From Aquipseudomonas alcaligenes_A (GTDB lineage: Bacteria > Pseudomonadota > Gammaproteobacteria > Pseudomonadales > Pseudomonadaceae), in assembly GCA_048595745.1 (NCBI GenBank), contig CP184361.1: DNA of 64,000 nt, one strand, 5' to 3'. Position 1 is the first letter of the stretch; each line of letters begins with the position of its first letter. Below the pieces are notes generated by a model, which ran no database searches, was not told the DNA's origin, and saw only the letters and a program-made list of their open reading frames with translations. A program made the translations under genes and the position numbers. Of the stretch, positions 1 to 8,502 are shown one piece after another.

Positions 1-657
1 ATCGAAGTGACGCAGCAGCTTCGGCTCGACGCGCAGCACCAGCGGCCCTTCCATCTCCAGCCACAGCCCGCCGCGATTGCGCTGGACCGTTTCGATGCGA
101 CCGCGCACCAGGGCAAAACCGCCACGGCGCAGGTCGAACGGACTGATCCACTGCACCTGCTGCCACAGCCCTAGCTGACGCGCCCGCGCCTCGGTCTCTG
201 CGTCGCGCTGGCAGGCCTCGAGTCCATTGGCCGGCTCGAAGGCCACGCGAAATCCCAAGCCCTCAGCCAGCAGTTGCGCCTCCAGATTGCGGCCGCTGCC
301 GTCGTAGGCATGCGCCAGGGTGCGACCGTAGTGATCGCGCGGCTTGGCCCCGAGGCGCAGGCCGACACGCCCGTCATTGGCCGCTACCAGCGCCTGCAGG
401 CGGCGCTGCGCCGCCTCGGCGAAAGGCTCGGCCGGGCGCCCGTCCCGCGCCCGCTCGGGGGCATTGATACCGATCAGGCGCACGCTGCGGCCATCGGCCA
501 GGCGCAGGGTGTCGCCGTCCACCACCTTGGCTACACGCAGCGCCTGCAGCTCGGGCTGCAGCGGGCAGAAGGCCCATGCCGCCGGTTGCAGGCAGACAGA
601 AACGAAAAAGGCGCCCACCAGGGACGCCTTCTTCAGCAGTGTGGTCTGCGCCACCAT
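1..657 (-). CDS. Secreted staphylococcal-nuclease-like (thermonuclease family) protein, 3' end outside window
   Basis: The reading frame is open from an ATG at 657 to the window edge (219 codons), so the C-terminus is missing. The first ~29 residues look like a signal peptide (KK, then a hydrophobic run ending in Ala-Trp-Ala), which implies export to the periplasm or outside. The core resembles the SNase fold: VVDGDTLRL, then RLIGINAPE (usual form GIDTPE) and HYGRTLAHAY, which carries the family's second catalytic Arg. The family cleaves DNA and RNA with Ca2+. The start lies 5 bp beyond the rpmE stop on the same strand, so the two are probably cotranscribed. Family assignment is good; the substrate is unknown. 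Confidence 0.8.
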   Translation of the reverse strand, partial: MVAQTTLLKKASLVGAFFVSVCLQPAAWAFCPLQPELQALRVAKVVDGDTLRLADGRSVRLIGINAPERARDGRPAEPFAEAAQRRLQALVAANDGRVGLRLGAKPRDHYGRTLAHAYDGSGRNLEAQLLAEGLGFRVAFEPANGLEACQRDAETEARARQLGLWQQVQWISPFDLRRGGFALVRGRIETVQRNRGGLWLEMEGPLVLRVEPKLLRHFD

Positions 658-662
658 CCGGC

Positions 663-875
663 TTACTTGCTGCCGAACACGCCGAAACGCTGCTTGAAGC
701 GGTCGATACGGCCGCCGGTGTCCAGCATCTTCTGCTTGCCGGTGTAGAACGGGTGGCACTCGGAGCACACGTCCAGGTTCATCGGCTTGCACAGGGTGGA
801 ACGGGTCTTGATCACGTTGCCACAGCTGCAGGTTGCAACCATTTCTTCGTACTGCGGATGGGTATCGGCTTTCAT
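663..875 (-). CDS. rpmE: 50S ribosomal protein L31
   Basis: Encodes a 70-residue L31 of the zinc-binding (C+) type: Cys16 and Cys18 (CSC), Cys37 and Cys40 (CSEC) form the metal site. L31 bridges the large subunit to the small-subunit head. I chose the start at MKADTHPQ because it follows a GAGGAAAAA ribosome-binding site and gives the standard family length; an upstream ATG in frame would add 18 residues unlike the family. It is divergent from priA and followed after 5 bp by the nuclease gene. The zinc-containing form is the one usually used in zinc-replete cells. Confidence 0.97.
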   Translation of the reverse strand: MKADTHPQYEEMVATCSCGNVIKTRSTLCKPMNLDVCSECHPFYTGKQKMLDTGGRIDRFKQRFGVFGSK

Positions 876-944
876 CGCTTTTTCCTCGGTGGTGTGTGCC
901 GCCACTCGGCTCGTTGCCGGGTACCGCACGGAAATAGGCCGCGC

Positions 945-972
945 ACTATATCAGACCGCTACCAGCGCGCAA
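945..972 (-). promoter_or_regulatory. Sigma70-type promoter for rpmE
   Basis: Reading the minus strand, TTGCGC (972-967) is followed after 16 bp by TATAGT (950-945). This would start an mRNA with a leader of roughly 60 nt before rpmE. L31 leaders can carry autoregulatory structure in enterobacteria; I did not identify a specific one here. Confidence 0.55.
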
Positions 973-1003
973 GCCGCACCAGCGGCCGGGCGACGTGCGG
1001 GCG

Positions 1004-1012
1004 TGCTAGCAT
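1004..1012 (+). promoter_or_regulatory. Possible extended -10 element for priA
   Basis: TGCTAGCAT lies 27 bp upstream of the priA GTG and fits a TGn-extended -10 (TAGCAT). No clear -35 is visible, so this is tentative. Confidence 0.3.
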
Positions 1013-1038
1013 CGCGACCTCGATTTTCGGAGTTCGCC

Positions 1039-3258
1039 GTGCCCGACACCATCCTGCGCCTCGCCCTGCCCTCGCCGCTGCGCCGCCTGTTCGACTATCT
1101 GGCGCCGCAGGGTGTGCAGCACGCGGCATTGCAGCCAGGCGTGCGTTTGCGCGTTCCGTTCGGCCGGCGCGAGGTGGTAGGCGTGCTGGTGGAGGTGGTG
1201 CAGCACAGCGAGGTGCCGGCGGACAAACTCAAACCGGCCCTGCAACTGCTTGACCGCACACCGCCGCTGCCGGCGCCGCTGTTCAAGCTATGCCTGTGGA
1301 CGGCGCAGTACTACCAGCACAGCCTTGGCGACACACTGAGCTGGGCACTGCCGGTGCTGCTGCGCCAGGGCGAGCCCGCCGAAGTTCGCCAGGAGCGCTA
1401 CTGGCACGTGAGCGCCGGCGCCAGCCCGGATGACCCGCGCCTGGCCCGCGCACCGCGCCAGCGCGAAGCACTACGGACCCTGGCACAACACCATCACGGC
1501 GTGCCGCACGGCCTGCTGAGCAAGCTGCAACTGAACAAGGACAGCCTCGACCTGCTGCTGGAGAAGGGCCTGGTGCACGTCGAGGTGCGCCGCAGCGCAC
1601 CGCTAGTGCGCCACGGCGGCTGGCTGGCCCAGCCGGAGCTGCCGCTCAACACCGAACAACGCGCCGCCTTCAATGCCGTGCAATCCGGCATGAGTGGCTT
1701 CGGCGCCTACCTGCTGTATGGCGTCACCGGCAGCGGCAAGACCGAGGTCTACCTGCAGCTGATCCGCCACTGTCTGGAGGCCGGCAAGCAGGCGCTGGTG
1801 CTGATCCCGGAGATCAACCTGGGGCCGCAGACGGTGGAGCGCTTCGCACGCCGCTTCAACGCGCGCATCGCCCTGCTGCACTCCGGAGTCAACGACCGCG
1901 AGCGCCTGGATGCCTGGCTGGCCGCGCGCGATGGCGAGGCCGATATCGTGATCGGTACAAGGTCTGCGTTATTCACCCCACTGAAGACCCCTGGCCTGAT
2001 CATCGTCGACGAGGAACACGACGCCTCCTACAAGCAGCAGGAGGGGCTGCGCTACCACGCCCGCGACCTGGCCCTGGTGCGTGCGCGCCAGGAGCACCTG
2101 CCGATCGTCCTCGGCTCGGCCACGCCGTCACTGGAAAGCCTGCACAACGCCCACGCCGGACGCTATGCCCTGCTGCGCCTCAACCAGCGCGCCGGCGGCG
2201 CCCAGCAGCCGCGCTTCCTGCGCCTGGACGTGAAGAGCCTGCCACTCGACGCCGGCATCTCCGGCCCGCTGCAGCAGGCGATCCGCCAGACGCTGGAAGC
2301 CGGCCAGCAGGTGCTGGTGTTCCTCAACCGCCGCGGCTTCGCCCCCACCCTGCTGTGCCACGACTGCGGCTGGATCAGCCAGTGCCCGCGCTGCGACGCG
2401 CGCATGACCCTGCACCAGCGCCATAACGAGCTGCGCTGCCACCACTGCGGCCACGTCGAGCGCCCGCCGCGCAACTGTCCGGAGTGCAACCAGGTCGACC
2501 TGCGCCCGGTGGGCGCCGGCACCGAGCGCGCCGAGGAGCGCCTGGCCCTGCTCTTCCCGCAATTCCCGGTGCTGCGCATCGACCGCGACAGCACCTCGCG
2601 CAAGGGCGCCATGGACAAGCTGTTCGCCACCATCAACAAGGGCGAGCCGTGCATCCTGGTCGGCACCCAGATGCTCGCCAAGGGTCACCATTTCCCGCGT
2701 GTGACCCTGGTGGCGATCCTCGATGCCGATGGCGGCCTGTTCTCCGCCGACTTCCGCGCCAGCGAGCGCATGGCCCAGCTCACCGTGCAGGTGGCCGGCC
2801 GCGCCGGCCGCGCCGAAGAACCGGGCAAGGTGATCATCCAGAGCCACCTGGCCGACCATCCGCTGCTGGTCCAACTCACCGAGCAGGGCTACCCGGCCTT
2901 CGCCGAACAGGCCCTGAGCGAAAGGCGCGGCGCCGGCCTGCCGCCGTTCGCCCACCTCGCCCTGCTACGGGGCGAGGCGCACAAGCCGGGCCAGGCCGAG
3001 GCCTTCCTCGATGATGCCTGCACCTACGCCGAACAACTGTGCGCGGAGCTCAAGCTGAACGGCATCGAGCTGCTCGGCCCGGTGCCGGCGCCCATGGAGC
3101 GCCGCGCCGGGCGTTTCCGCGCCCAGCTGCTGCTGCAGTGCGCCAGCCGCGCGCCGCTGCACAAGCTGCTGGCGCACTGGCTGCCGGTGCTGGAAGCGAT
3201 GCCGGCCGGGCGCGCCGTGCGCTGGTCGCTGGATGTCGACCCCATCGACCTGTTCTGA
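1039..3258 (+). CDS. priA: Primosomal protein N', replication restart helicase PriA
   Basis: A 739-residue superfamily 2 helicase that loads the replisome at stalled or recombined forks. Visible features: N-terminal DNA-binding domain; Walker A in YGVTGSGKTEVY (near residue 235); Walker B DEEH; a cysteine-rich zinc module (CHDCGW, CPRCDA, CHHCG, CPEC); and helicase motifs such as VAGRAGR. The GTG start at 1039 begins VPDTILRLALPSPLRR and gives the length known for Pseudomonas PriA. The frame is open upstream to 787, but that extension overlaps rpmE antisense and looks non-coding. It is divergent from rpmE, the usual Pseudomonas arrangement. Confidence 0.96.
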   Translation: MPDTILRLALPSPLRRLFDYLAPQGVQHAALQPGVRLRVPFGRREVVGVLVEVVQHSEVPADKLKPALQLLDRTPPLPAPLFKLCLWTAQYYQHSLGDTLSWALPVLLRQGEPAEVRQERYWHVSAGASPDDPRLARAPRQREALRTLAQHHHGVPHGLLSKLQLNKDSLDLLLEKGLVHVEVRRSAPLVRHGGWLAQPELPLNTEQRAAFNAVQSGMSGFGAYLLYGVTGSGKTEVYLQLIRHCLEAGKQALVLIPEINLGPQTVERFARRFNARIALLHSGVNDRERLDAWLAARDGEADIVIGTRSALFTPLKTPGLIIVDEEHDASYKQQEGLRYHARDLALVRARQEHLPIVLGSATPSLESLHNAHAGRYALLRLNQRAGGAQQPRFLRLDVKSLPLDAGISGPLQQAIRQTLEAGQQVLVFLNRRGFAPTLLCHDCGWISQCPRCDARMTLHQRHNELRCHHCGHVERPPRNCPECNQVDLRPVGAGTERAEERLALLFPQFPVLRIDRDSTSRKGAMDKLFATINKGEPCILVGTQMLAKGHHFPRVTLVAILDADGGLFSADFRASERMAQLTVQVAGRAGRAEEPGKVIIQSHLADHPLLVQLTEQGYPAFAEQALSERRGAGLPPFAHLALLRGEAHKPGQAEAFLDDACTYAEQLCAELKLNGIELLGPVPAPMERRAGRFRAQLLLQCASRAPLHKLLAHWLPVLEAMPAGRAVRWSLDVDPIDLF

Positions 3259-3296
3259 CCTCCGCCCCGGATTGCATGCGCGCTACAGCTCGCCTG

Positions 3297-3326
3297 TGGC
3301 CTGCAACTGGCGGCTGCTTCTATAAT
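3297..3326 (+). promoter_or_regulatory. Promoter region of argS with perfect -10
   Basis: A perfect TATAAT at 3321-3326 lies 38 bp before the argS ATG. The -35 region 16-18 bp upstream (GGCCTG or TGGCCT) is weak, so the exact -35 is uncertain. Confidence 0.5.
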
Positions 3327-3364
3327 GCGCAGTTTTCGACCAGCCGCGGCCGACCGAGCAGACC

Positions 3365-5104
3365 ATGAAAGACACCATTCGCCACCTGATCCAGCAAGCC
3401 CTGACCCGCCTGACCGCCGAGGGCGTGCTGCCCGAAGGGCTGAGTCCGGTGATCCAGGTGGAGAACACCAAGGACAAGAGCCACGGTGACTTCGCCAGCA
3501 ACATCGCCATGATGCTGGCCAAGCCGGCCGGGCAGAAGCCGCGCGACCTGGCCGAGAAGCTGATCGCCGCCCTGCCCGCCGACGCCGGCATCAGCAAGGT
3601 GGAAATCGCCGGCCCCGGCTTCCTCAACTTCTTCCAGAACAGCGACGCCCTGGCCGAGCGCCTCGAAGCGGCACTGGCCGACGCCAGGCTCGGCGTGCGC
3701 AAGAACGGCGCGGCGCAGCGCGTGGTGGTCGACCTGTCGGCGCCCAACCTGGCCAAGGAAATGCACGTCGGCCACCTGCGCTCGACCATCATCGGCGACG
3801 GCGTGGCGCGCGTGCTGGAGTTCCTCGGCGACACGGTGATCCGCCAGAACCACGTCGGCGACTGGGGCACCCAGTTCGGCATGCTGCTGGCCTACATGCA
3901 GGAAAACCCGGCCGCCGCCGAAAGCGAGCTGGCCGACCTGGAAGGCTTCTACCGCGCCGCCAAGAAGCGCTTCGACGACTCCGCCGAGTTCGCCGATCGC
4001 GCCCGCGAGCTGGTGGTCAAGCTGCAGGCCGGCGACGCCGAGTGCCTGCGCCTGTGGAACCGCTTCAACGATATCTCCCTGAGCCACTGCCAGGCGCTCT
4101 ACGACCGTCTCGGCGTGAAGCTGTCGATGGCCGACGTCAAAGGCGAGAGCGCCTACAACGACGACCTGCCCAACGTCATCGCCGACCTTGCCGCCAAGGG
4201 CCTGCTGACCGAGGACAACGGTGCCCAGTGCGTGTTCATGGACGAGTTCAAGAACGCCGAGGGCAACCCGCTGCCGCTGATCGTGCAGAAGGCCGGTGGT
4301 GGCTACCTGTACGCCACCACCGACCTGGCCGCCACCCGCTACCGCGCCGGCACCCTCAAGGCCGACCGCGCCCTGTACTTCGTCGACCAGCGCCAGGCCC
4401 TGCATTTCCAGATGGTGTTCGCCTGCGCGCGCCTGGCCGGTTTCGTGCCCGCCAGCTTCGAGATGGAGCACATGGGCTTCGGCACCATGAACGGCCCGGA
4501 CGGCCGCCCGTTCAAGACCCGCGACGGCGGCACGGTGAAGCTGGTCGAACTGCTCGATGAAGCCGAGCAGCGCGCCTACGCGCTGGTCAAGGGCAAGAAC
4601 CCGGACCTCGGCGAAGACGAGCTGCGCGAGATCGCCCGCGTGGTCGGCATCGCCTCGGTGAAATACGCCGACCTGTCCAAGCACCGCACCAGCGACTACA
4701 GCTTCAACTTCGAGCTGATGCTGAGCTTCGAAGGCAACACCGCGCCCTACCTGCTGTACGCCTACACCCGTGTGGCCAGCATCTTCCGCAAGCTGGGCAA
4801 GGACGTCAGCGAAATCGGCGGCAAGATCACCCTGGTCGCCGAGCAGGAGCAGGCCCTGGGCGCCAAGCTGGCGCAATTCAACGAACTGCTTGCCAGCGTC
4901 GCCGAGAAGGGCACGCCCCACCTGCTGTGCAGCTACCTCTACGACCTGGCCGGCCTGTTCTCCAGCTTCTACGAGAACTGCCCGATCCTCACCGCCGAAG
5001 ATCAAGCCACCCAGCAGAGCCGCCTGCGCCTGGCCGCCCTGACCGGCCGCACCCTCAAGCAGGGCCTGGAGCTGCTCGGCCTGGACACCCTGGAGCGCAT
5101 GTAA
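3365..5104 (+). CDS. argS: Arginyl-tRNA synthetase
   Basis: A 579-residue class Ia synthetase that charges tRNA-Arg in the cytoplasm. The N-terminal Arg-tRNA-synthetase additional domain covers about residues 5-90. It is followed by the HIGH-type signature SAPNLAKEMHVGHLRST near residues 125-140, and a C-terminal anticodon-binding DALR domain ending in LDTLERM. The KMSKS loop is degenerate, as is common in ArgRS. The ATG lies 38 bp after the perfect -10. The stop codon is immediately followed by the GTG of the SPOR-domain gene, so the two are translationally coupled. Confidence 0.97.
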   Translation: MKDTIRHLIQQALTRLTAEGVLPEGLSPVIQVENTKDKSHGDFASNIAMMLAKPAGQKPRDLAEKLIAALPADAGISKVEIAGPGFLNFFQNSDALAERLEAALADARLGVRKNGAAQRVVVDLSAPNLAKEMHVGHLRSTIIGDGVARVLEFLGDTVIRQNHVGDWGTQFGMLLAYMQENPAAAESELADLEGFYRAAKKRFDDSAEFADRARELVVKLQAGDAECLRLWNRFNDISLSHCQALYDRLGVKLSMADVKGESAYNDDLPNVIADLAAKGLLTEDNGAQCVFMDEFKNAEGNPLPLIVQKAGGGYLYATTDLAATRYRAGTLKADRALYFVDQRQALHFQMVFACARLAGFVPASFEMEHMGFGTMNGPDGRPFKTRDGGTVKLVELLDEAEQRAYALVKGKNPDLGEDELREIARVVGIASVKYADLSKHRTSDYSFNFELMLSFEGNTAPYLLYAYTRVASIFRKLGKDVSEIGGKITLVAEQEQALGAKLAQFNELLASVAEKGTPHLLCSYLYDLAGLFSSFYENCPILTAEDQATQQSRLRLAALTGRTLKQGLELLGLDTLERM

Positions 5105-5791
5105 GTGGCTGCGAAGAAGAAGCCCGCGCCCAAACGCGGCGCCAGCCGCTACCAGGCGCCGGCGAAGAAGCCGGTGCCGGGCTGGGTATGGCTGGCCTGC
5201 GGCGCCGCCGTCGGCGCCTTCTTCATGTTCCTGTTCAGCCTGGAACCGGGCCGCGACGAAGTGAAGCGCAGCAAGCCCGAGGACCCTCGGCAGAGCGTCG
5301 CGCAGAAGCCGCAACCGCAAGCACCGCAGGAACCGGTCAAACCGAAGTACGACTTCTATACCCTGCTGCCCGAGTCCGAGGTCATCGTGCCGCCAGACGC
5401 GCTGCCGCCCGCCGACGCGCCCAAGCCGCCGGAGCAGAAGCCGGTGACGCCCGAGGAAGCGGCCAAGATCGACGCCGCCCGCGCCGAAGCCGCGCTCAAC
5501 GGCGAGACCCCACCACCGCCGCCGGTGGTGGTGGCCAAGGCGCCGGTCACCACCCAGTTCTTCCTGCAGGCCGGCTCGTTCCGCAAGCGCGAAGATGCCG
5601 ACAAGGTGCGCGCGCAGATCCTCCTGCTCGGCCAGAACGTGCAGGTGGAATCGGGCAAGGTGCGCGAGGAAAACTGGTTCCGCGTGCTGGTCGGCCCCTA
5701 CGCCAGCCGCGAGCAGCTGGCCAGCGCGCAGAAGCAGTTGGCCGCCAGCGGCTTCAGCAATCTCTTGTTACAGCAGCGCCAGAGCCGCTGA
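5105..5791 (+). CDS. SPOR-domain membrane protein (FtsN-like)
   Basis: A 228-residue bitopic inner-membrane protein: a basic cytoplasmic tail (AAKKKPAPKRG), one transmembrane helix at about residues 25-45, a long Pro/Glu/Lys-rich periplasmic linker, and a C-terminal SPOR domain (about 147-225, beginning TTQFFLQAGSFRKREDAD). SPOR domains bind glycan strands lacking stem peptides at the division septum. The GTG start abuts the argS stop with no gap. FtsN-like organisation fits a divisome role, but the essential FtsN helices cannot be confirmed from sequence alone. Confidence 0.85.
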   Translation: MAAKKKPAPKRGASRYQAPAKKPVPGWVWLACGAAVGAFFMFLFSLEPGRDEVKRSKPEDPRQSVAQKPQPQAPQEPVKPKYDFYTLLPESEVIVPPDALPPADAPKPPEQKPVTPEEAAKIDAARAEAALNGETPPPPPVVVAKAPVTTQFFLQAGSFRKREDADKVRAQILLLGQNVQVESGKVREENWFRVLVGPYASREQLASAQKQLAASGFSNLLLQQRQSR

Positions 5792-5932
5792 GAGGCAGCT
5801 CACAAGCTGCTGCGCGTCGGTCATGCTGCGTTGAACACTGGCTCAGGCTGCTCATTTACTGCCTGTAAACTGCGCGCCTTCGCCAGTGTTCGCCTTGCCT
5901 GCCCCTGGCTCGCGATCTTGTGAGCCGCCTCT
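5791..5932. repeat. 142-bp concentric (nested) palindrome
   Basis: Three nested inverted repeats share one centre near 5862. The outer arms 5791-5806 and 5917-5932 match 15 of 16. The middle arms 5833-5842 and 5882-5891 match 10 of 10 (GAACACTGGC / GCCAGTGTTC). The inner arms 5855-5859 and 5865-5869 are TTTAC / GTAAA. The first base is the last base of the SPOR-gene stop codon, and the element ends 24 bp before the hslV heat-shock -35. It could be a MITE-like repeat with 16-bp terminal inverted repeats, a terminator, or a structured RNA. No target-site duplication is obvious. Confidence 0.75.
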
Positions 5933-5955
5933 GATCCGCGATTTGCGACCGCCCG

Positions 5956-5984
5956 GTTGAAAAGCCGGGCGGGCCACCCCATCT
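5956..5984 (+). promoter_or_regulatory. Sigma32 heat-shock promoter of hslVU
   Basis: GTTGAAA (5956-5962), a 14-bp spacer and CCCCATCT (5977-5984) match the RpoH consensus CTTGAAA-N13-17-CCCCATnT almost perfectly. hslVU is a classic sigma32 operon. The predicted start near 5990 leaves a leader of about 40 nt before the TTG of hslV. Confidence 0.85.
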
Positions 5985-6030
5985 GATCTCCATTCGGGCA
6001 CTTCTGCCCCGCTGCGTGGAGATCCACCCC

Positions 6031-6561
6031 TTGACCACCATCGTTTCAGTCCGCCGCAACGGCAAAGTCGTCATGGGCGGCGACGGCCAGGTTTCCCTCG
6101 GCAACACCGTGATGAAAGGCAACGCCAAGAAGGTCCGCCGCCTCTACCACGGCCAGGTGCTGGCCGGCTTCGCCGGTGCCACCGCCGACGCCTTCACTCT
6201 GTTCGAGCGCTTCGAGGGCCAGCTGGAAAAGCACCAGGGCCATCTGGTGCGCGCCGCCGTCGAGCTGGCCAAGGACTGGCGTACCGATCGCTCGCTGAGC
6301 CGCCTGGAAGCCATGCTGGCGGTGGCCAACAAGGACGCCTCGCTGATCATCACCGGCAACGGCGACGTGGTCGAACCCGAGCACGGCCTGATCGCCATGG
6401 GTTCCGGTGGCGGCTTCGCCCAGGCCGCGGCGCTGGCCCTGCTGCAGAAGACCGAGCTGTCGGCCCGCGAAATCACCGAGGCCGCATTGAACATTGCCGG
6501 CTCCATCTGTGTCTTCACTAACCAGAATCTGACCATCGAGGAAGAAGACTGCGCCCAGTAA
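6031..6561 (+). CDS. hslV: ATP-dependent protease subunit HslV (ClpQ peptidase)
   Basis: A 176-residue threonine peptidase forming the double-hexamer core of the HslUV proteasome-like protease. The start is TTG at 6031, not the in-frame GTG at 6016. TTG gives M-T-T-I-V-S-V, so removal of Met exposes the catalytic Thr1, and GGAG at 6018-6021 is a correctly spaced ribosome-binding site. VVMGGDGQVSLG and TGNGDVVEP are typical. The C-terminal tail (NLTIEEEDCAQ) differs from the shorter one I recall in P. aeruginosa. hslU follows after 23 bp. Confidence 0.96.
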   Translation: MTTIVSVRRNGKVVMGGDGQVSLGNTVMKGNAKKVRRLYHGQVLAGFAGATADAFTLFERFEGQLEKHQGHLVRAAVELAKDWRTDRSLSRLEAMLAVANKDASLIITGNGDVVEPEHGLIAMGSGGGFAQAAALALLQKTELSAREITEAALNIAGSICVFTNQNLTIEEEDCAQ

Positions 6562-6584
6562 GCGCGGCTTCCGGAGCCACATTC

Positions 6585-7925
6585 ATGTCCATGACGCCCC
6601 GCGAGATCGTTTCCGAACTCAACCGCCACATCATCGGCCAGGACGACGCCAAGCGCGCCGTGGCCATTGCCCTGCGCAACCGCTGGCGGCGCATGCAGCT
6701 GCCGGCCGAGCTGCGCCAGGAAGTGACGCCGAAGAACATCCTGATGATCGGCCCCACCGGCGTCGGCAAGACCGAGATCGCGCGCCGCCTGGCCAAGCTG
6801 GCCAACGCGCCCTTCCTCAAGGTCGAGGCGACCAAGTTCACCGAGGTCGGCTATGTCGGCCGCGATGTCGAGTCGATTATCCGCGACCTGGCCGATGCCG
6901 CCCTGAAGATGCTGCGCGAGCAGGAAGTGCAGAAGATGCAGCACCGCGCCGAGGACGCTGCCGAGGAGCGCATCCTCGACGCCCTGCTGCCGCCGGCCCG
7001 CGTCGGCTTCAACGAAGATCCGCAGCCGACCCAGGACTCCAATACTCGCCAGCTGTTCCGCAAGCGCCTGCGCGAGGGCCAGCTGGACGACAAGGAGATC
7101 GATATCGAGGTCGCCGAGCAGCCGATGGGCGTCGAGATCATGACCCCGCCGGGCATGGAGGAGATGACCAGCCAGCTGCAGAACCTGTTCTCCGGCCTGA
7201 CCAAGGGCAAGAAGAAGACCCGCAAGCTGAAGGTCAAGGACGCCCTGAAGATGGTGCGCGACGAGGAAGCGGCGCGCCTGGTCAACGAGGAAGAGCTCAA
7301 GGCCCGCGCCCTGGAGGCGGTGGAGCAGCACGGCATCGTCTTCATCGACGAGATCGACAAGGTCGCCAAGCGCGGCAATGTCAGCGGTGCCGACGTGTCC
7401 CGCGAGGGCGTGCAGCGCGACCTGCTGCCGCTGATCGAGGGCTGCACGGTCAATACCAAGCTGGGCATGGTCAAGACCGACCACATCCTGTTCATCGCCT
7501 CCGGCGCCTTCCACCTGGCCAAACCCAGCGACCTGGTGCCTGAACTGCAGGGCCGCCTGCCGATCCGCGTGGAGCTGAAAGCCCTGTCGCCGCAGGACTT
7601 CGAGCGCATCCTCACCGAGCCGCATGCGGCGCTGACCGAGCAGTACAGCGCGCTGCTGAAGACCGAGGGGCTGCACATCGAGTTCGCCACCGACGGTATC
7701 CAGCGCATCGCCGAGATCGCCTGGCAGGTCAACGAGAAGACCGAGAATATTGGTGCGCGGCGCCTGCATACCCTGCTCGAACGCCTGCTGGAGGAAGTCT
7801 CCTTCAGTGCTGGCGACCTGGCCGGCCAGCAGAACGGTGAGCCGATCCGCATCGACGCTACCTACGTCAACGGCCACCTCGGCGAGCTGGCGCAGGACGA
7901 AGACCTGTCGCGCTACATTCTCTGA
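6585..7925 (+). CDS. hslU: HslU, AAA+ unfoldase ATPase of HslUV
   Basis: A 446-residue ATPase that unfolds substrates and feeds them to HslV; it also allosterically activates the peptidase through its C-terminus (ending SRYIL). Visible features: Walker A GPTGVGKTE (about residues 56-64), the pore motif GYVGRD, an intermediate (I) domain from about 110 to 240, Walker B FIDEIDK, and a sensor region ending in a GARRLHT box. An ATG start with a purine-rich upstream sequence places it 23 bp after hslV, in the same heat-shock operon. Confidence 0.97.
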   Translation: MSMTPREIVSELNRHIIGQDDAKRAVAIALRNRWRRMQLPAELRQEVTPKNILMIGPTGVGKTEIARRLAKLANAPFLKVEATKFTEVGYVGRDVESIIRDLADAALKMLREQEVQKMQHRAEDAAEERILDALLPPARVGFNEDPQPTQDSNTRQLFRKRLREGQLDDKEIDIEVAEQPMGVEIMTPPGMEEMTSQLQNLFSGLTKGKKKTRKLKVKDALKMVRDEEAARLVNEEELKARALEAVEQHGIVFIDEIDKVAKRGNVSGADVSREGVQRDLLPLIEGCTVNTKLGMVKTDHILFIASGAFHLAKPSDLVPELQGRLPIRVELKALSPQDFERILTEPHAALTEQYSALLKTEGLHIEFATDGIQRIAEIAWQVNEKTENIGARRLHTLLERLLEEVSFSAGDLAGQQNGEPIRIDATYVNGHLGELAQDEDLSRYIL

Positions 7926-7932
7926 TGTCGCT

Positions 7933-7962
7933 GCGGGGTGGATAATCGCTTATCCACCCCGC
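7933..7962 (+). terminator. Strong hairpin after hslU
   Basis: A perfect 13-bp stem (7933-7945 with 7950-7962) and a 4-nt loop sit between the hslU stop and the next ATG. There is no U-tract afterwards, so it may be an attenuator or mRNA-stabilising hairpin rather than a full intrinsic terminator. Confidence 0.5.
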
Positions 7963-7977
7963 TTCAGGATTCCCACC

Positions 7978-8349
7978 ATGCGCATGCCCACCGCCATCAA
8001 GCTGCACAAGGCCTCACGCACCCTGGAGCTGACCTACGGCGACGAGCGCTACAGCCTCGGCGCCGAATTCCTGCGCGTACACTCGCCCTCGGCCGAGGTG
8101 CAGGGGCACGGCAAGCCCATCCTGCAATACGGCAAGCTGAACGTGGCCCTGAGCCGTGTGGAGCCAGCCGGCAACTATGCACTGAAACTGTGCTTCGACG
8201 ACGGCCATGACAGCGGCCTGTACACCTGGGACTACCTCTACCAGCTGGCCACCCGCCAGGAGCAGCTGTGGGCCGACTATCTGCAACAACTGGCCGCCGC
8301 CGGCAAGTCGCGCGACCCGAGCGAGTCAGTCGTGCGCCTGATGCTCTAG
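7978..8349 (+). CDS. DUF971 family protein
   Basis: A 123-residue protein matching the DUF971 / gamma-butyrobetaine hydroxylase N-terminal-like fold: LELTYGDERYSLGAEFLRVHSPSAE near the start and the signature YALKLCFDDGHDSGLYTWDYL around residue 75. Such proteins occur alone in proteobacteria, sometimes linked to iron-sulfur or hydroxylase biology; the function here is unknown. It begins 16 bp after the hairpin downstream of hslU. A second ATG two codons in (7984) is an alternative start. The same neighbour sits between hslU and phaC1 in other pseudomonads. Confidence 0.85.
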   Translation: MRMPTAIKLHKASRTLELTYGDERYSLGAEFLRVHSPSAEVQGHGKPILQYGKLNVALSRVEPAGNYALKLCFDDGHDSGLYTWDYLYQLATRQEQLWADYLQQLAAAGKSRDPSESVVRLML

Positions 8350-8502
8350 AAACCACCGCCGGCAGGCTCTGCCGCGGCCCTCTCGTCATATTGCCTTCAT
8401 GCCTAGAGCGCATTTTCTAATCGCGCTCGGCATACTCCCGCGCGCTGCGCAATCCGCACTGGCGAACTTGCGCAAAAACGGAAACTCGGGTAACCAAGGA
8501 AC

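Noticed and set aside
787..1038. N-terminal extension of priA
   Set aside because: It overlaps the rpmE coding region in antisense and has no priA homology; the GTG at 1039 gives the family length.
3320..5320. A 666-residue open frame opposite argS
   Set aside because: Low-complexity Ala/Gly/Val composition; argS is the real gene.
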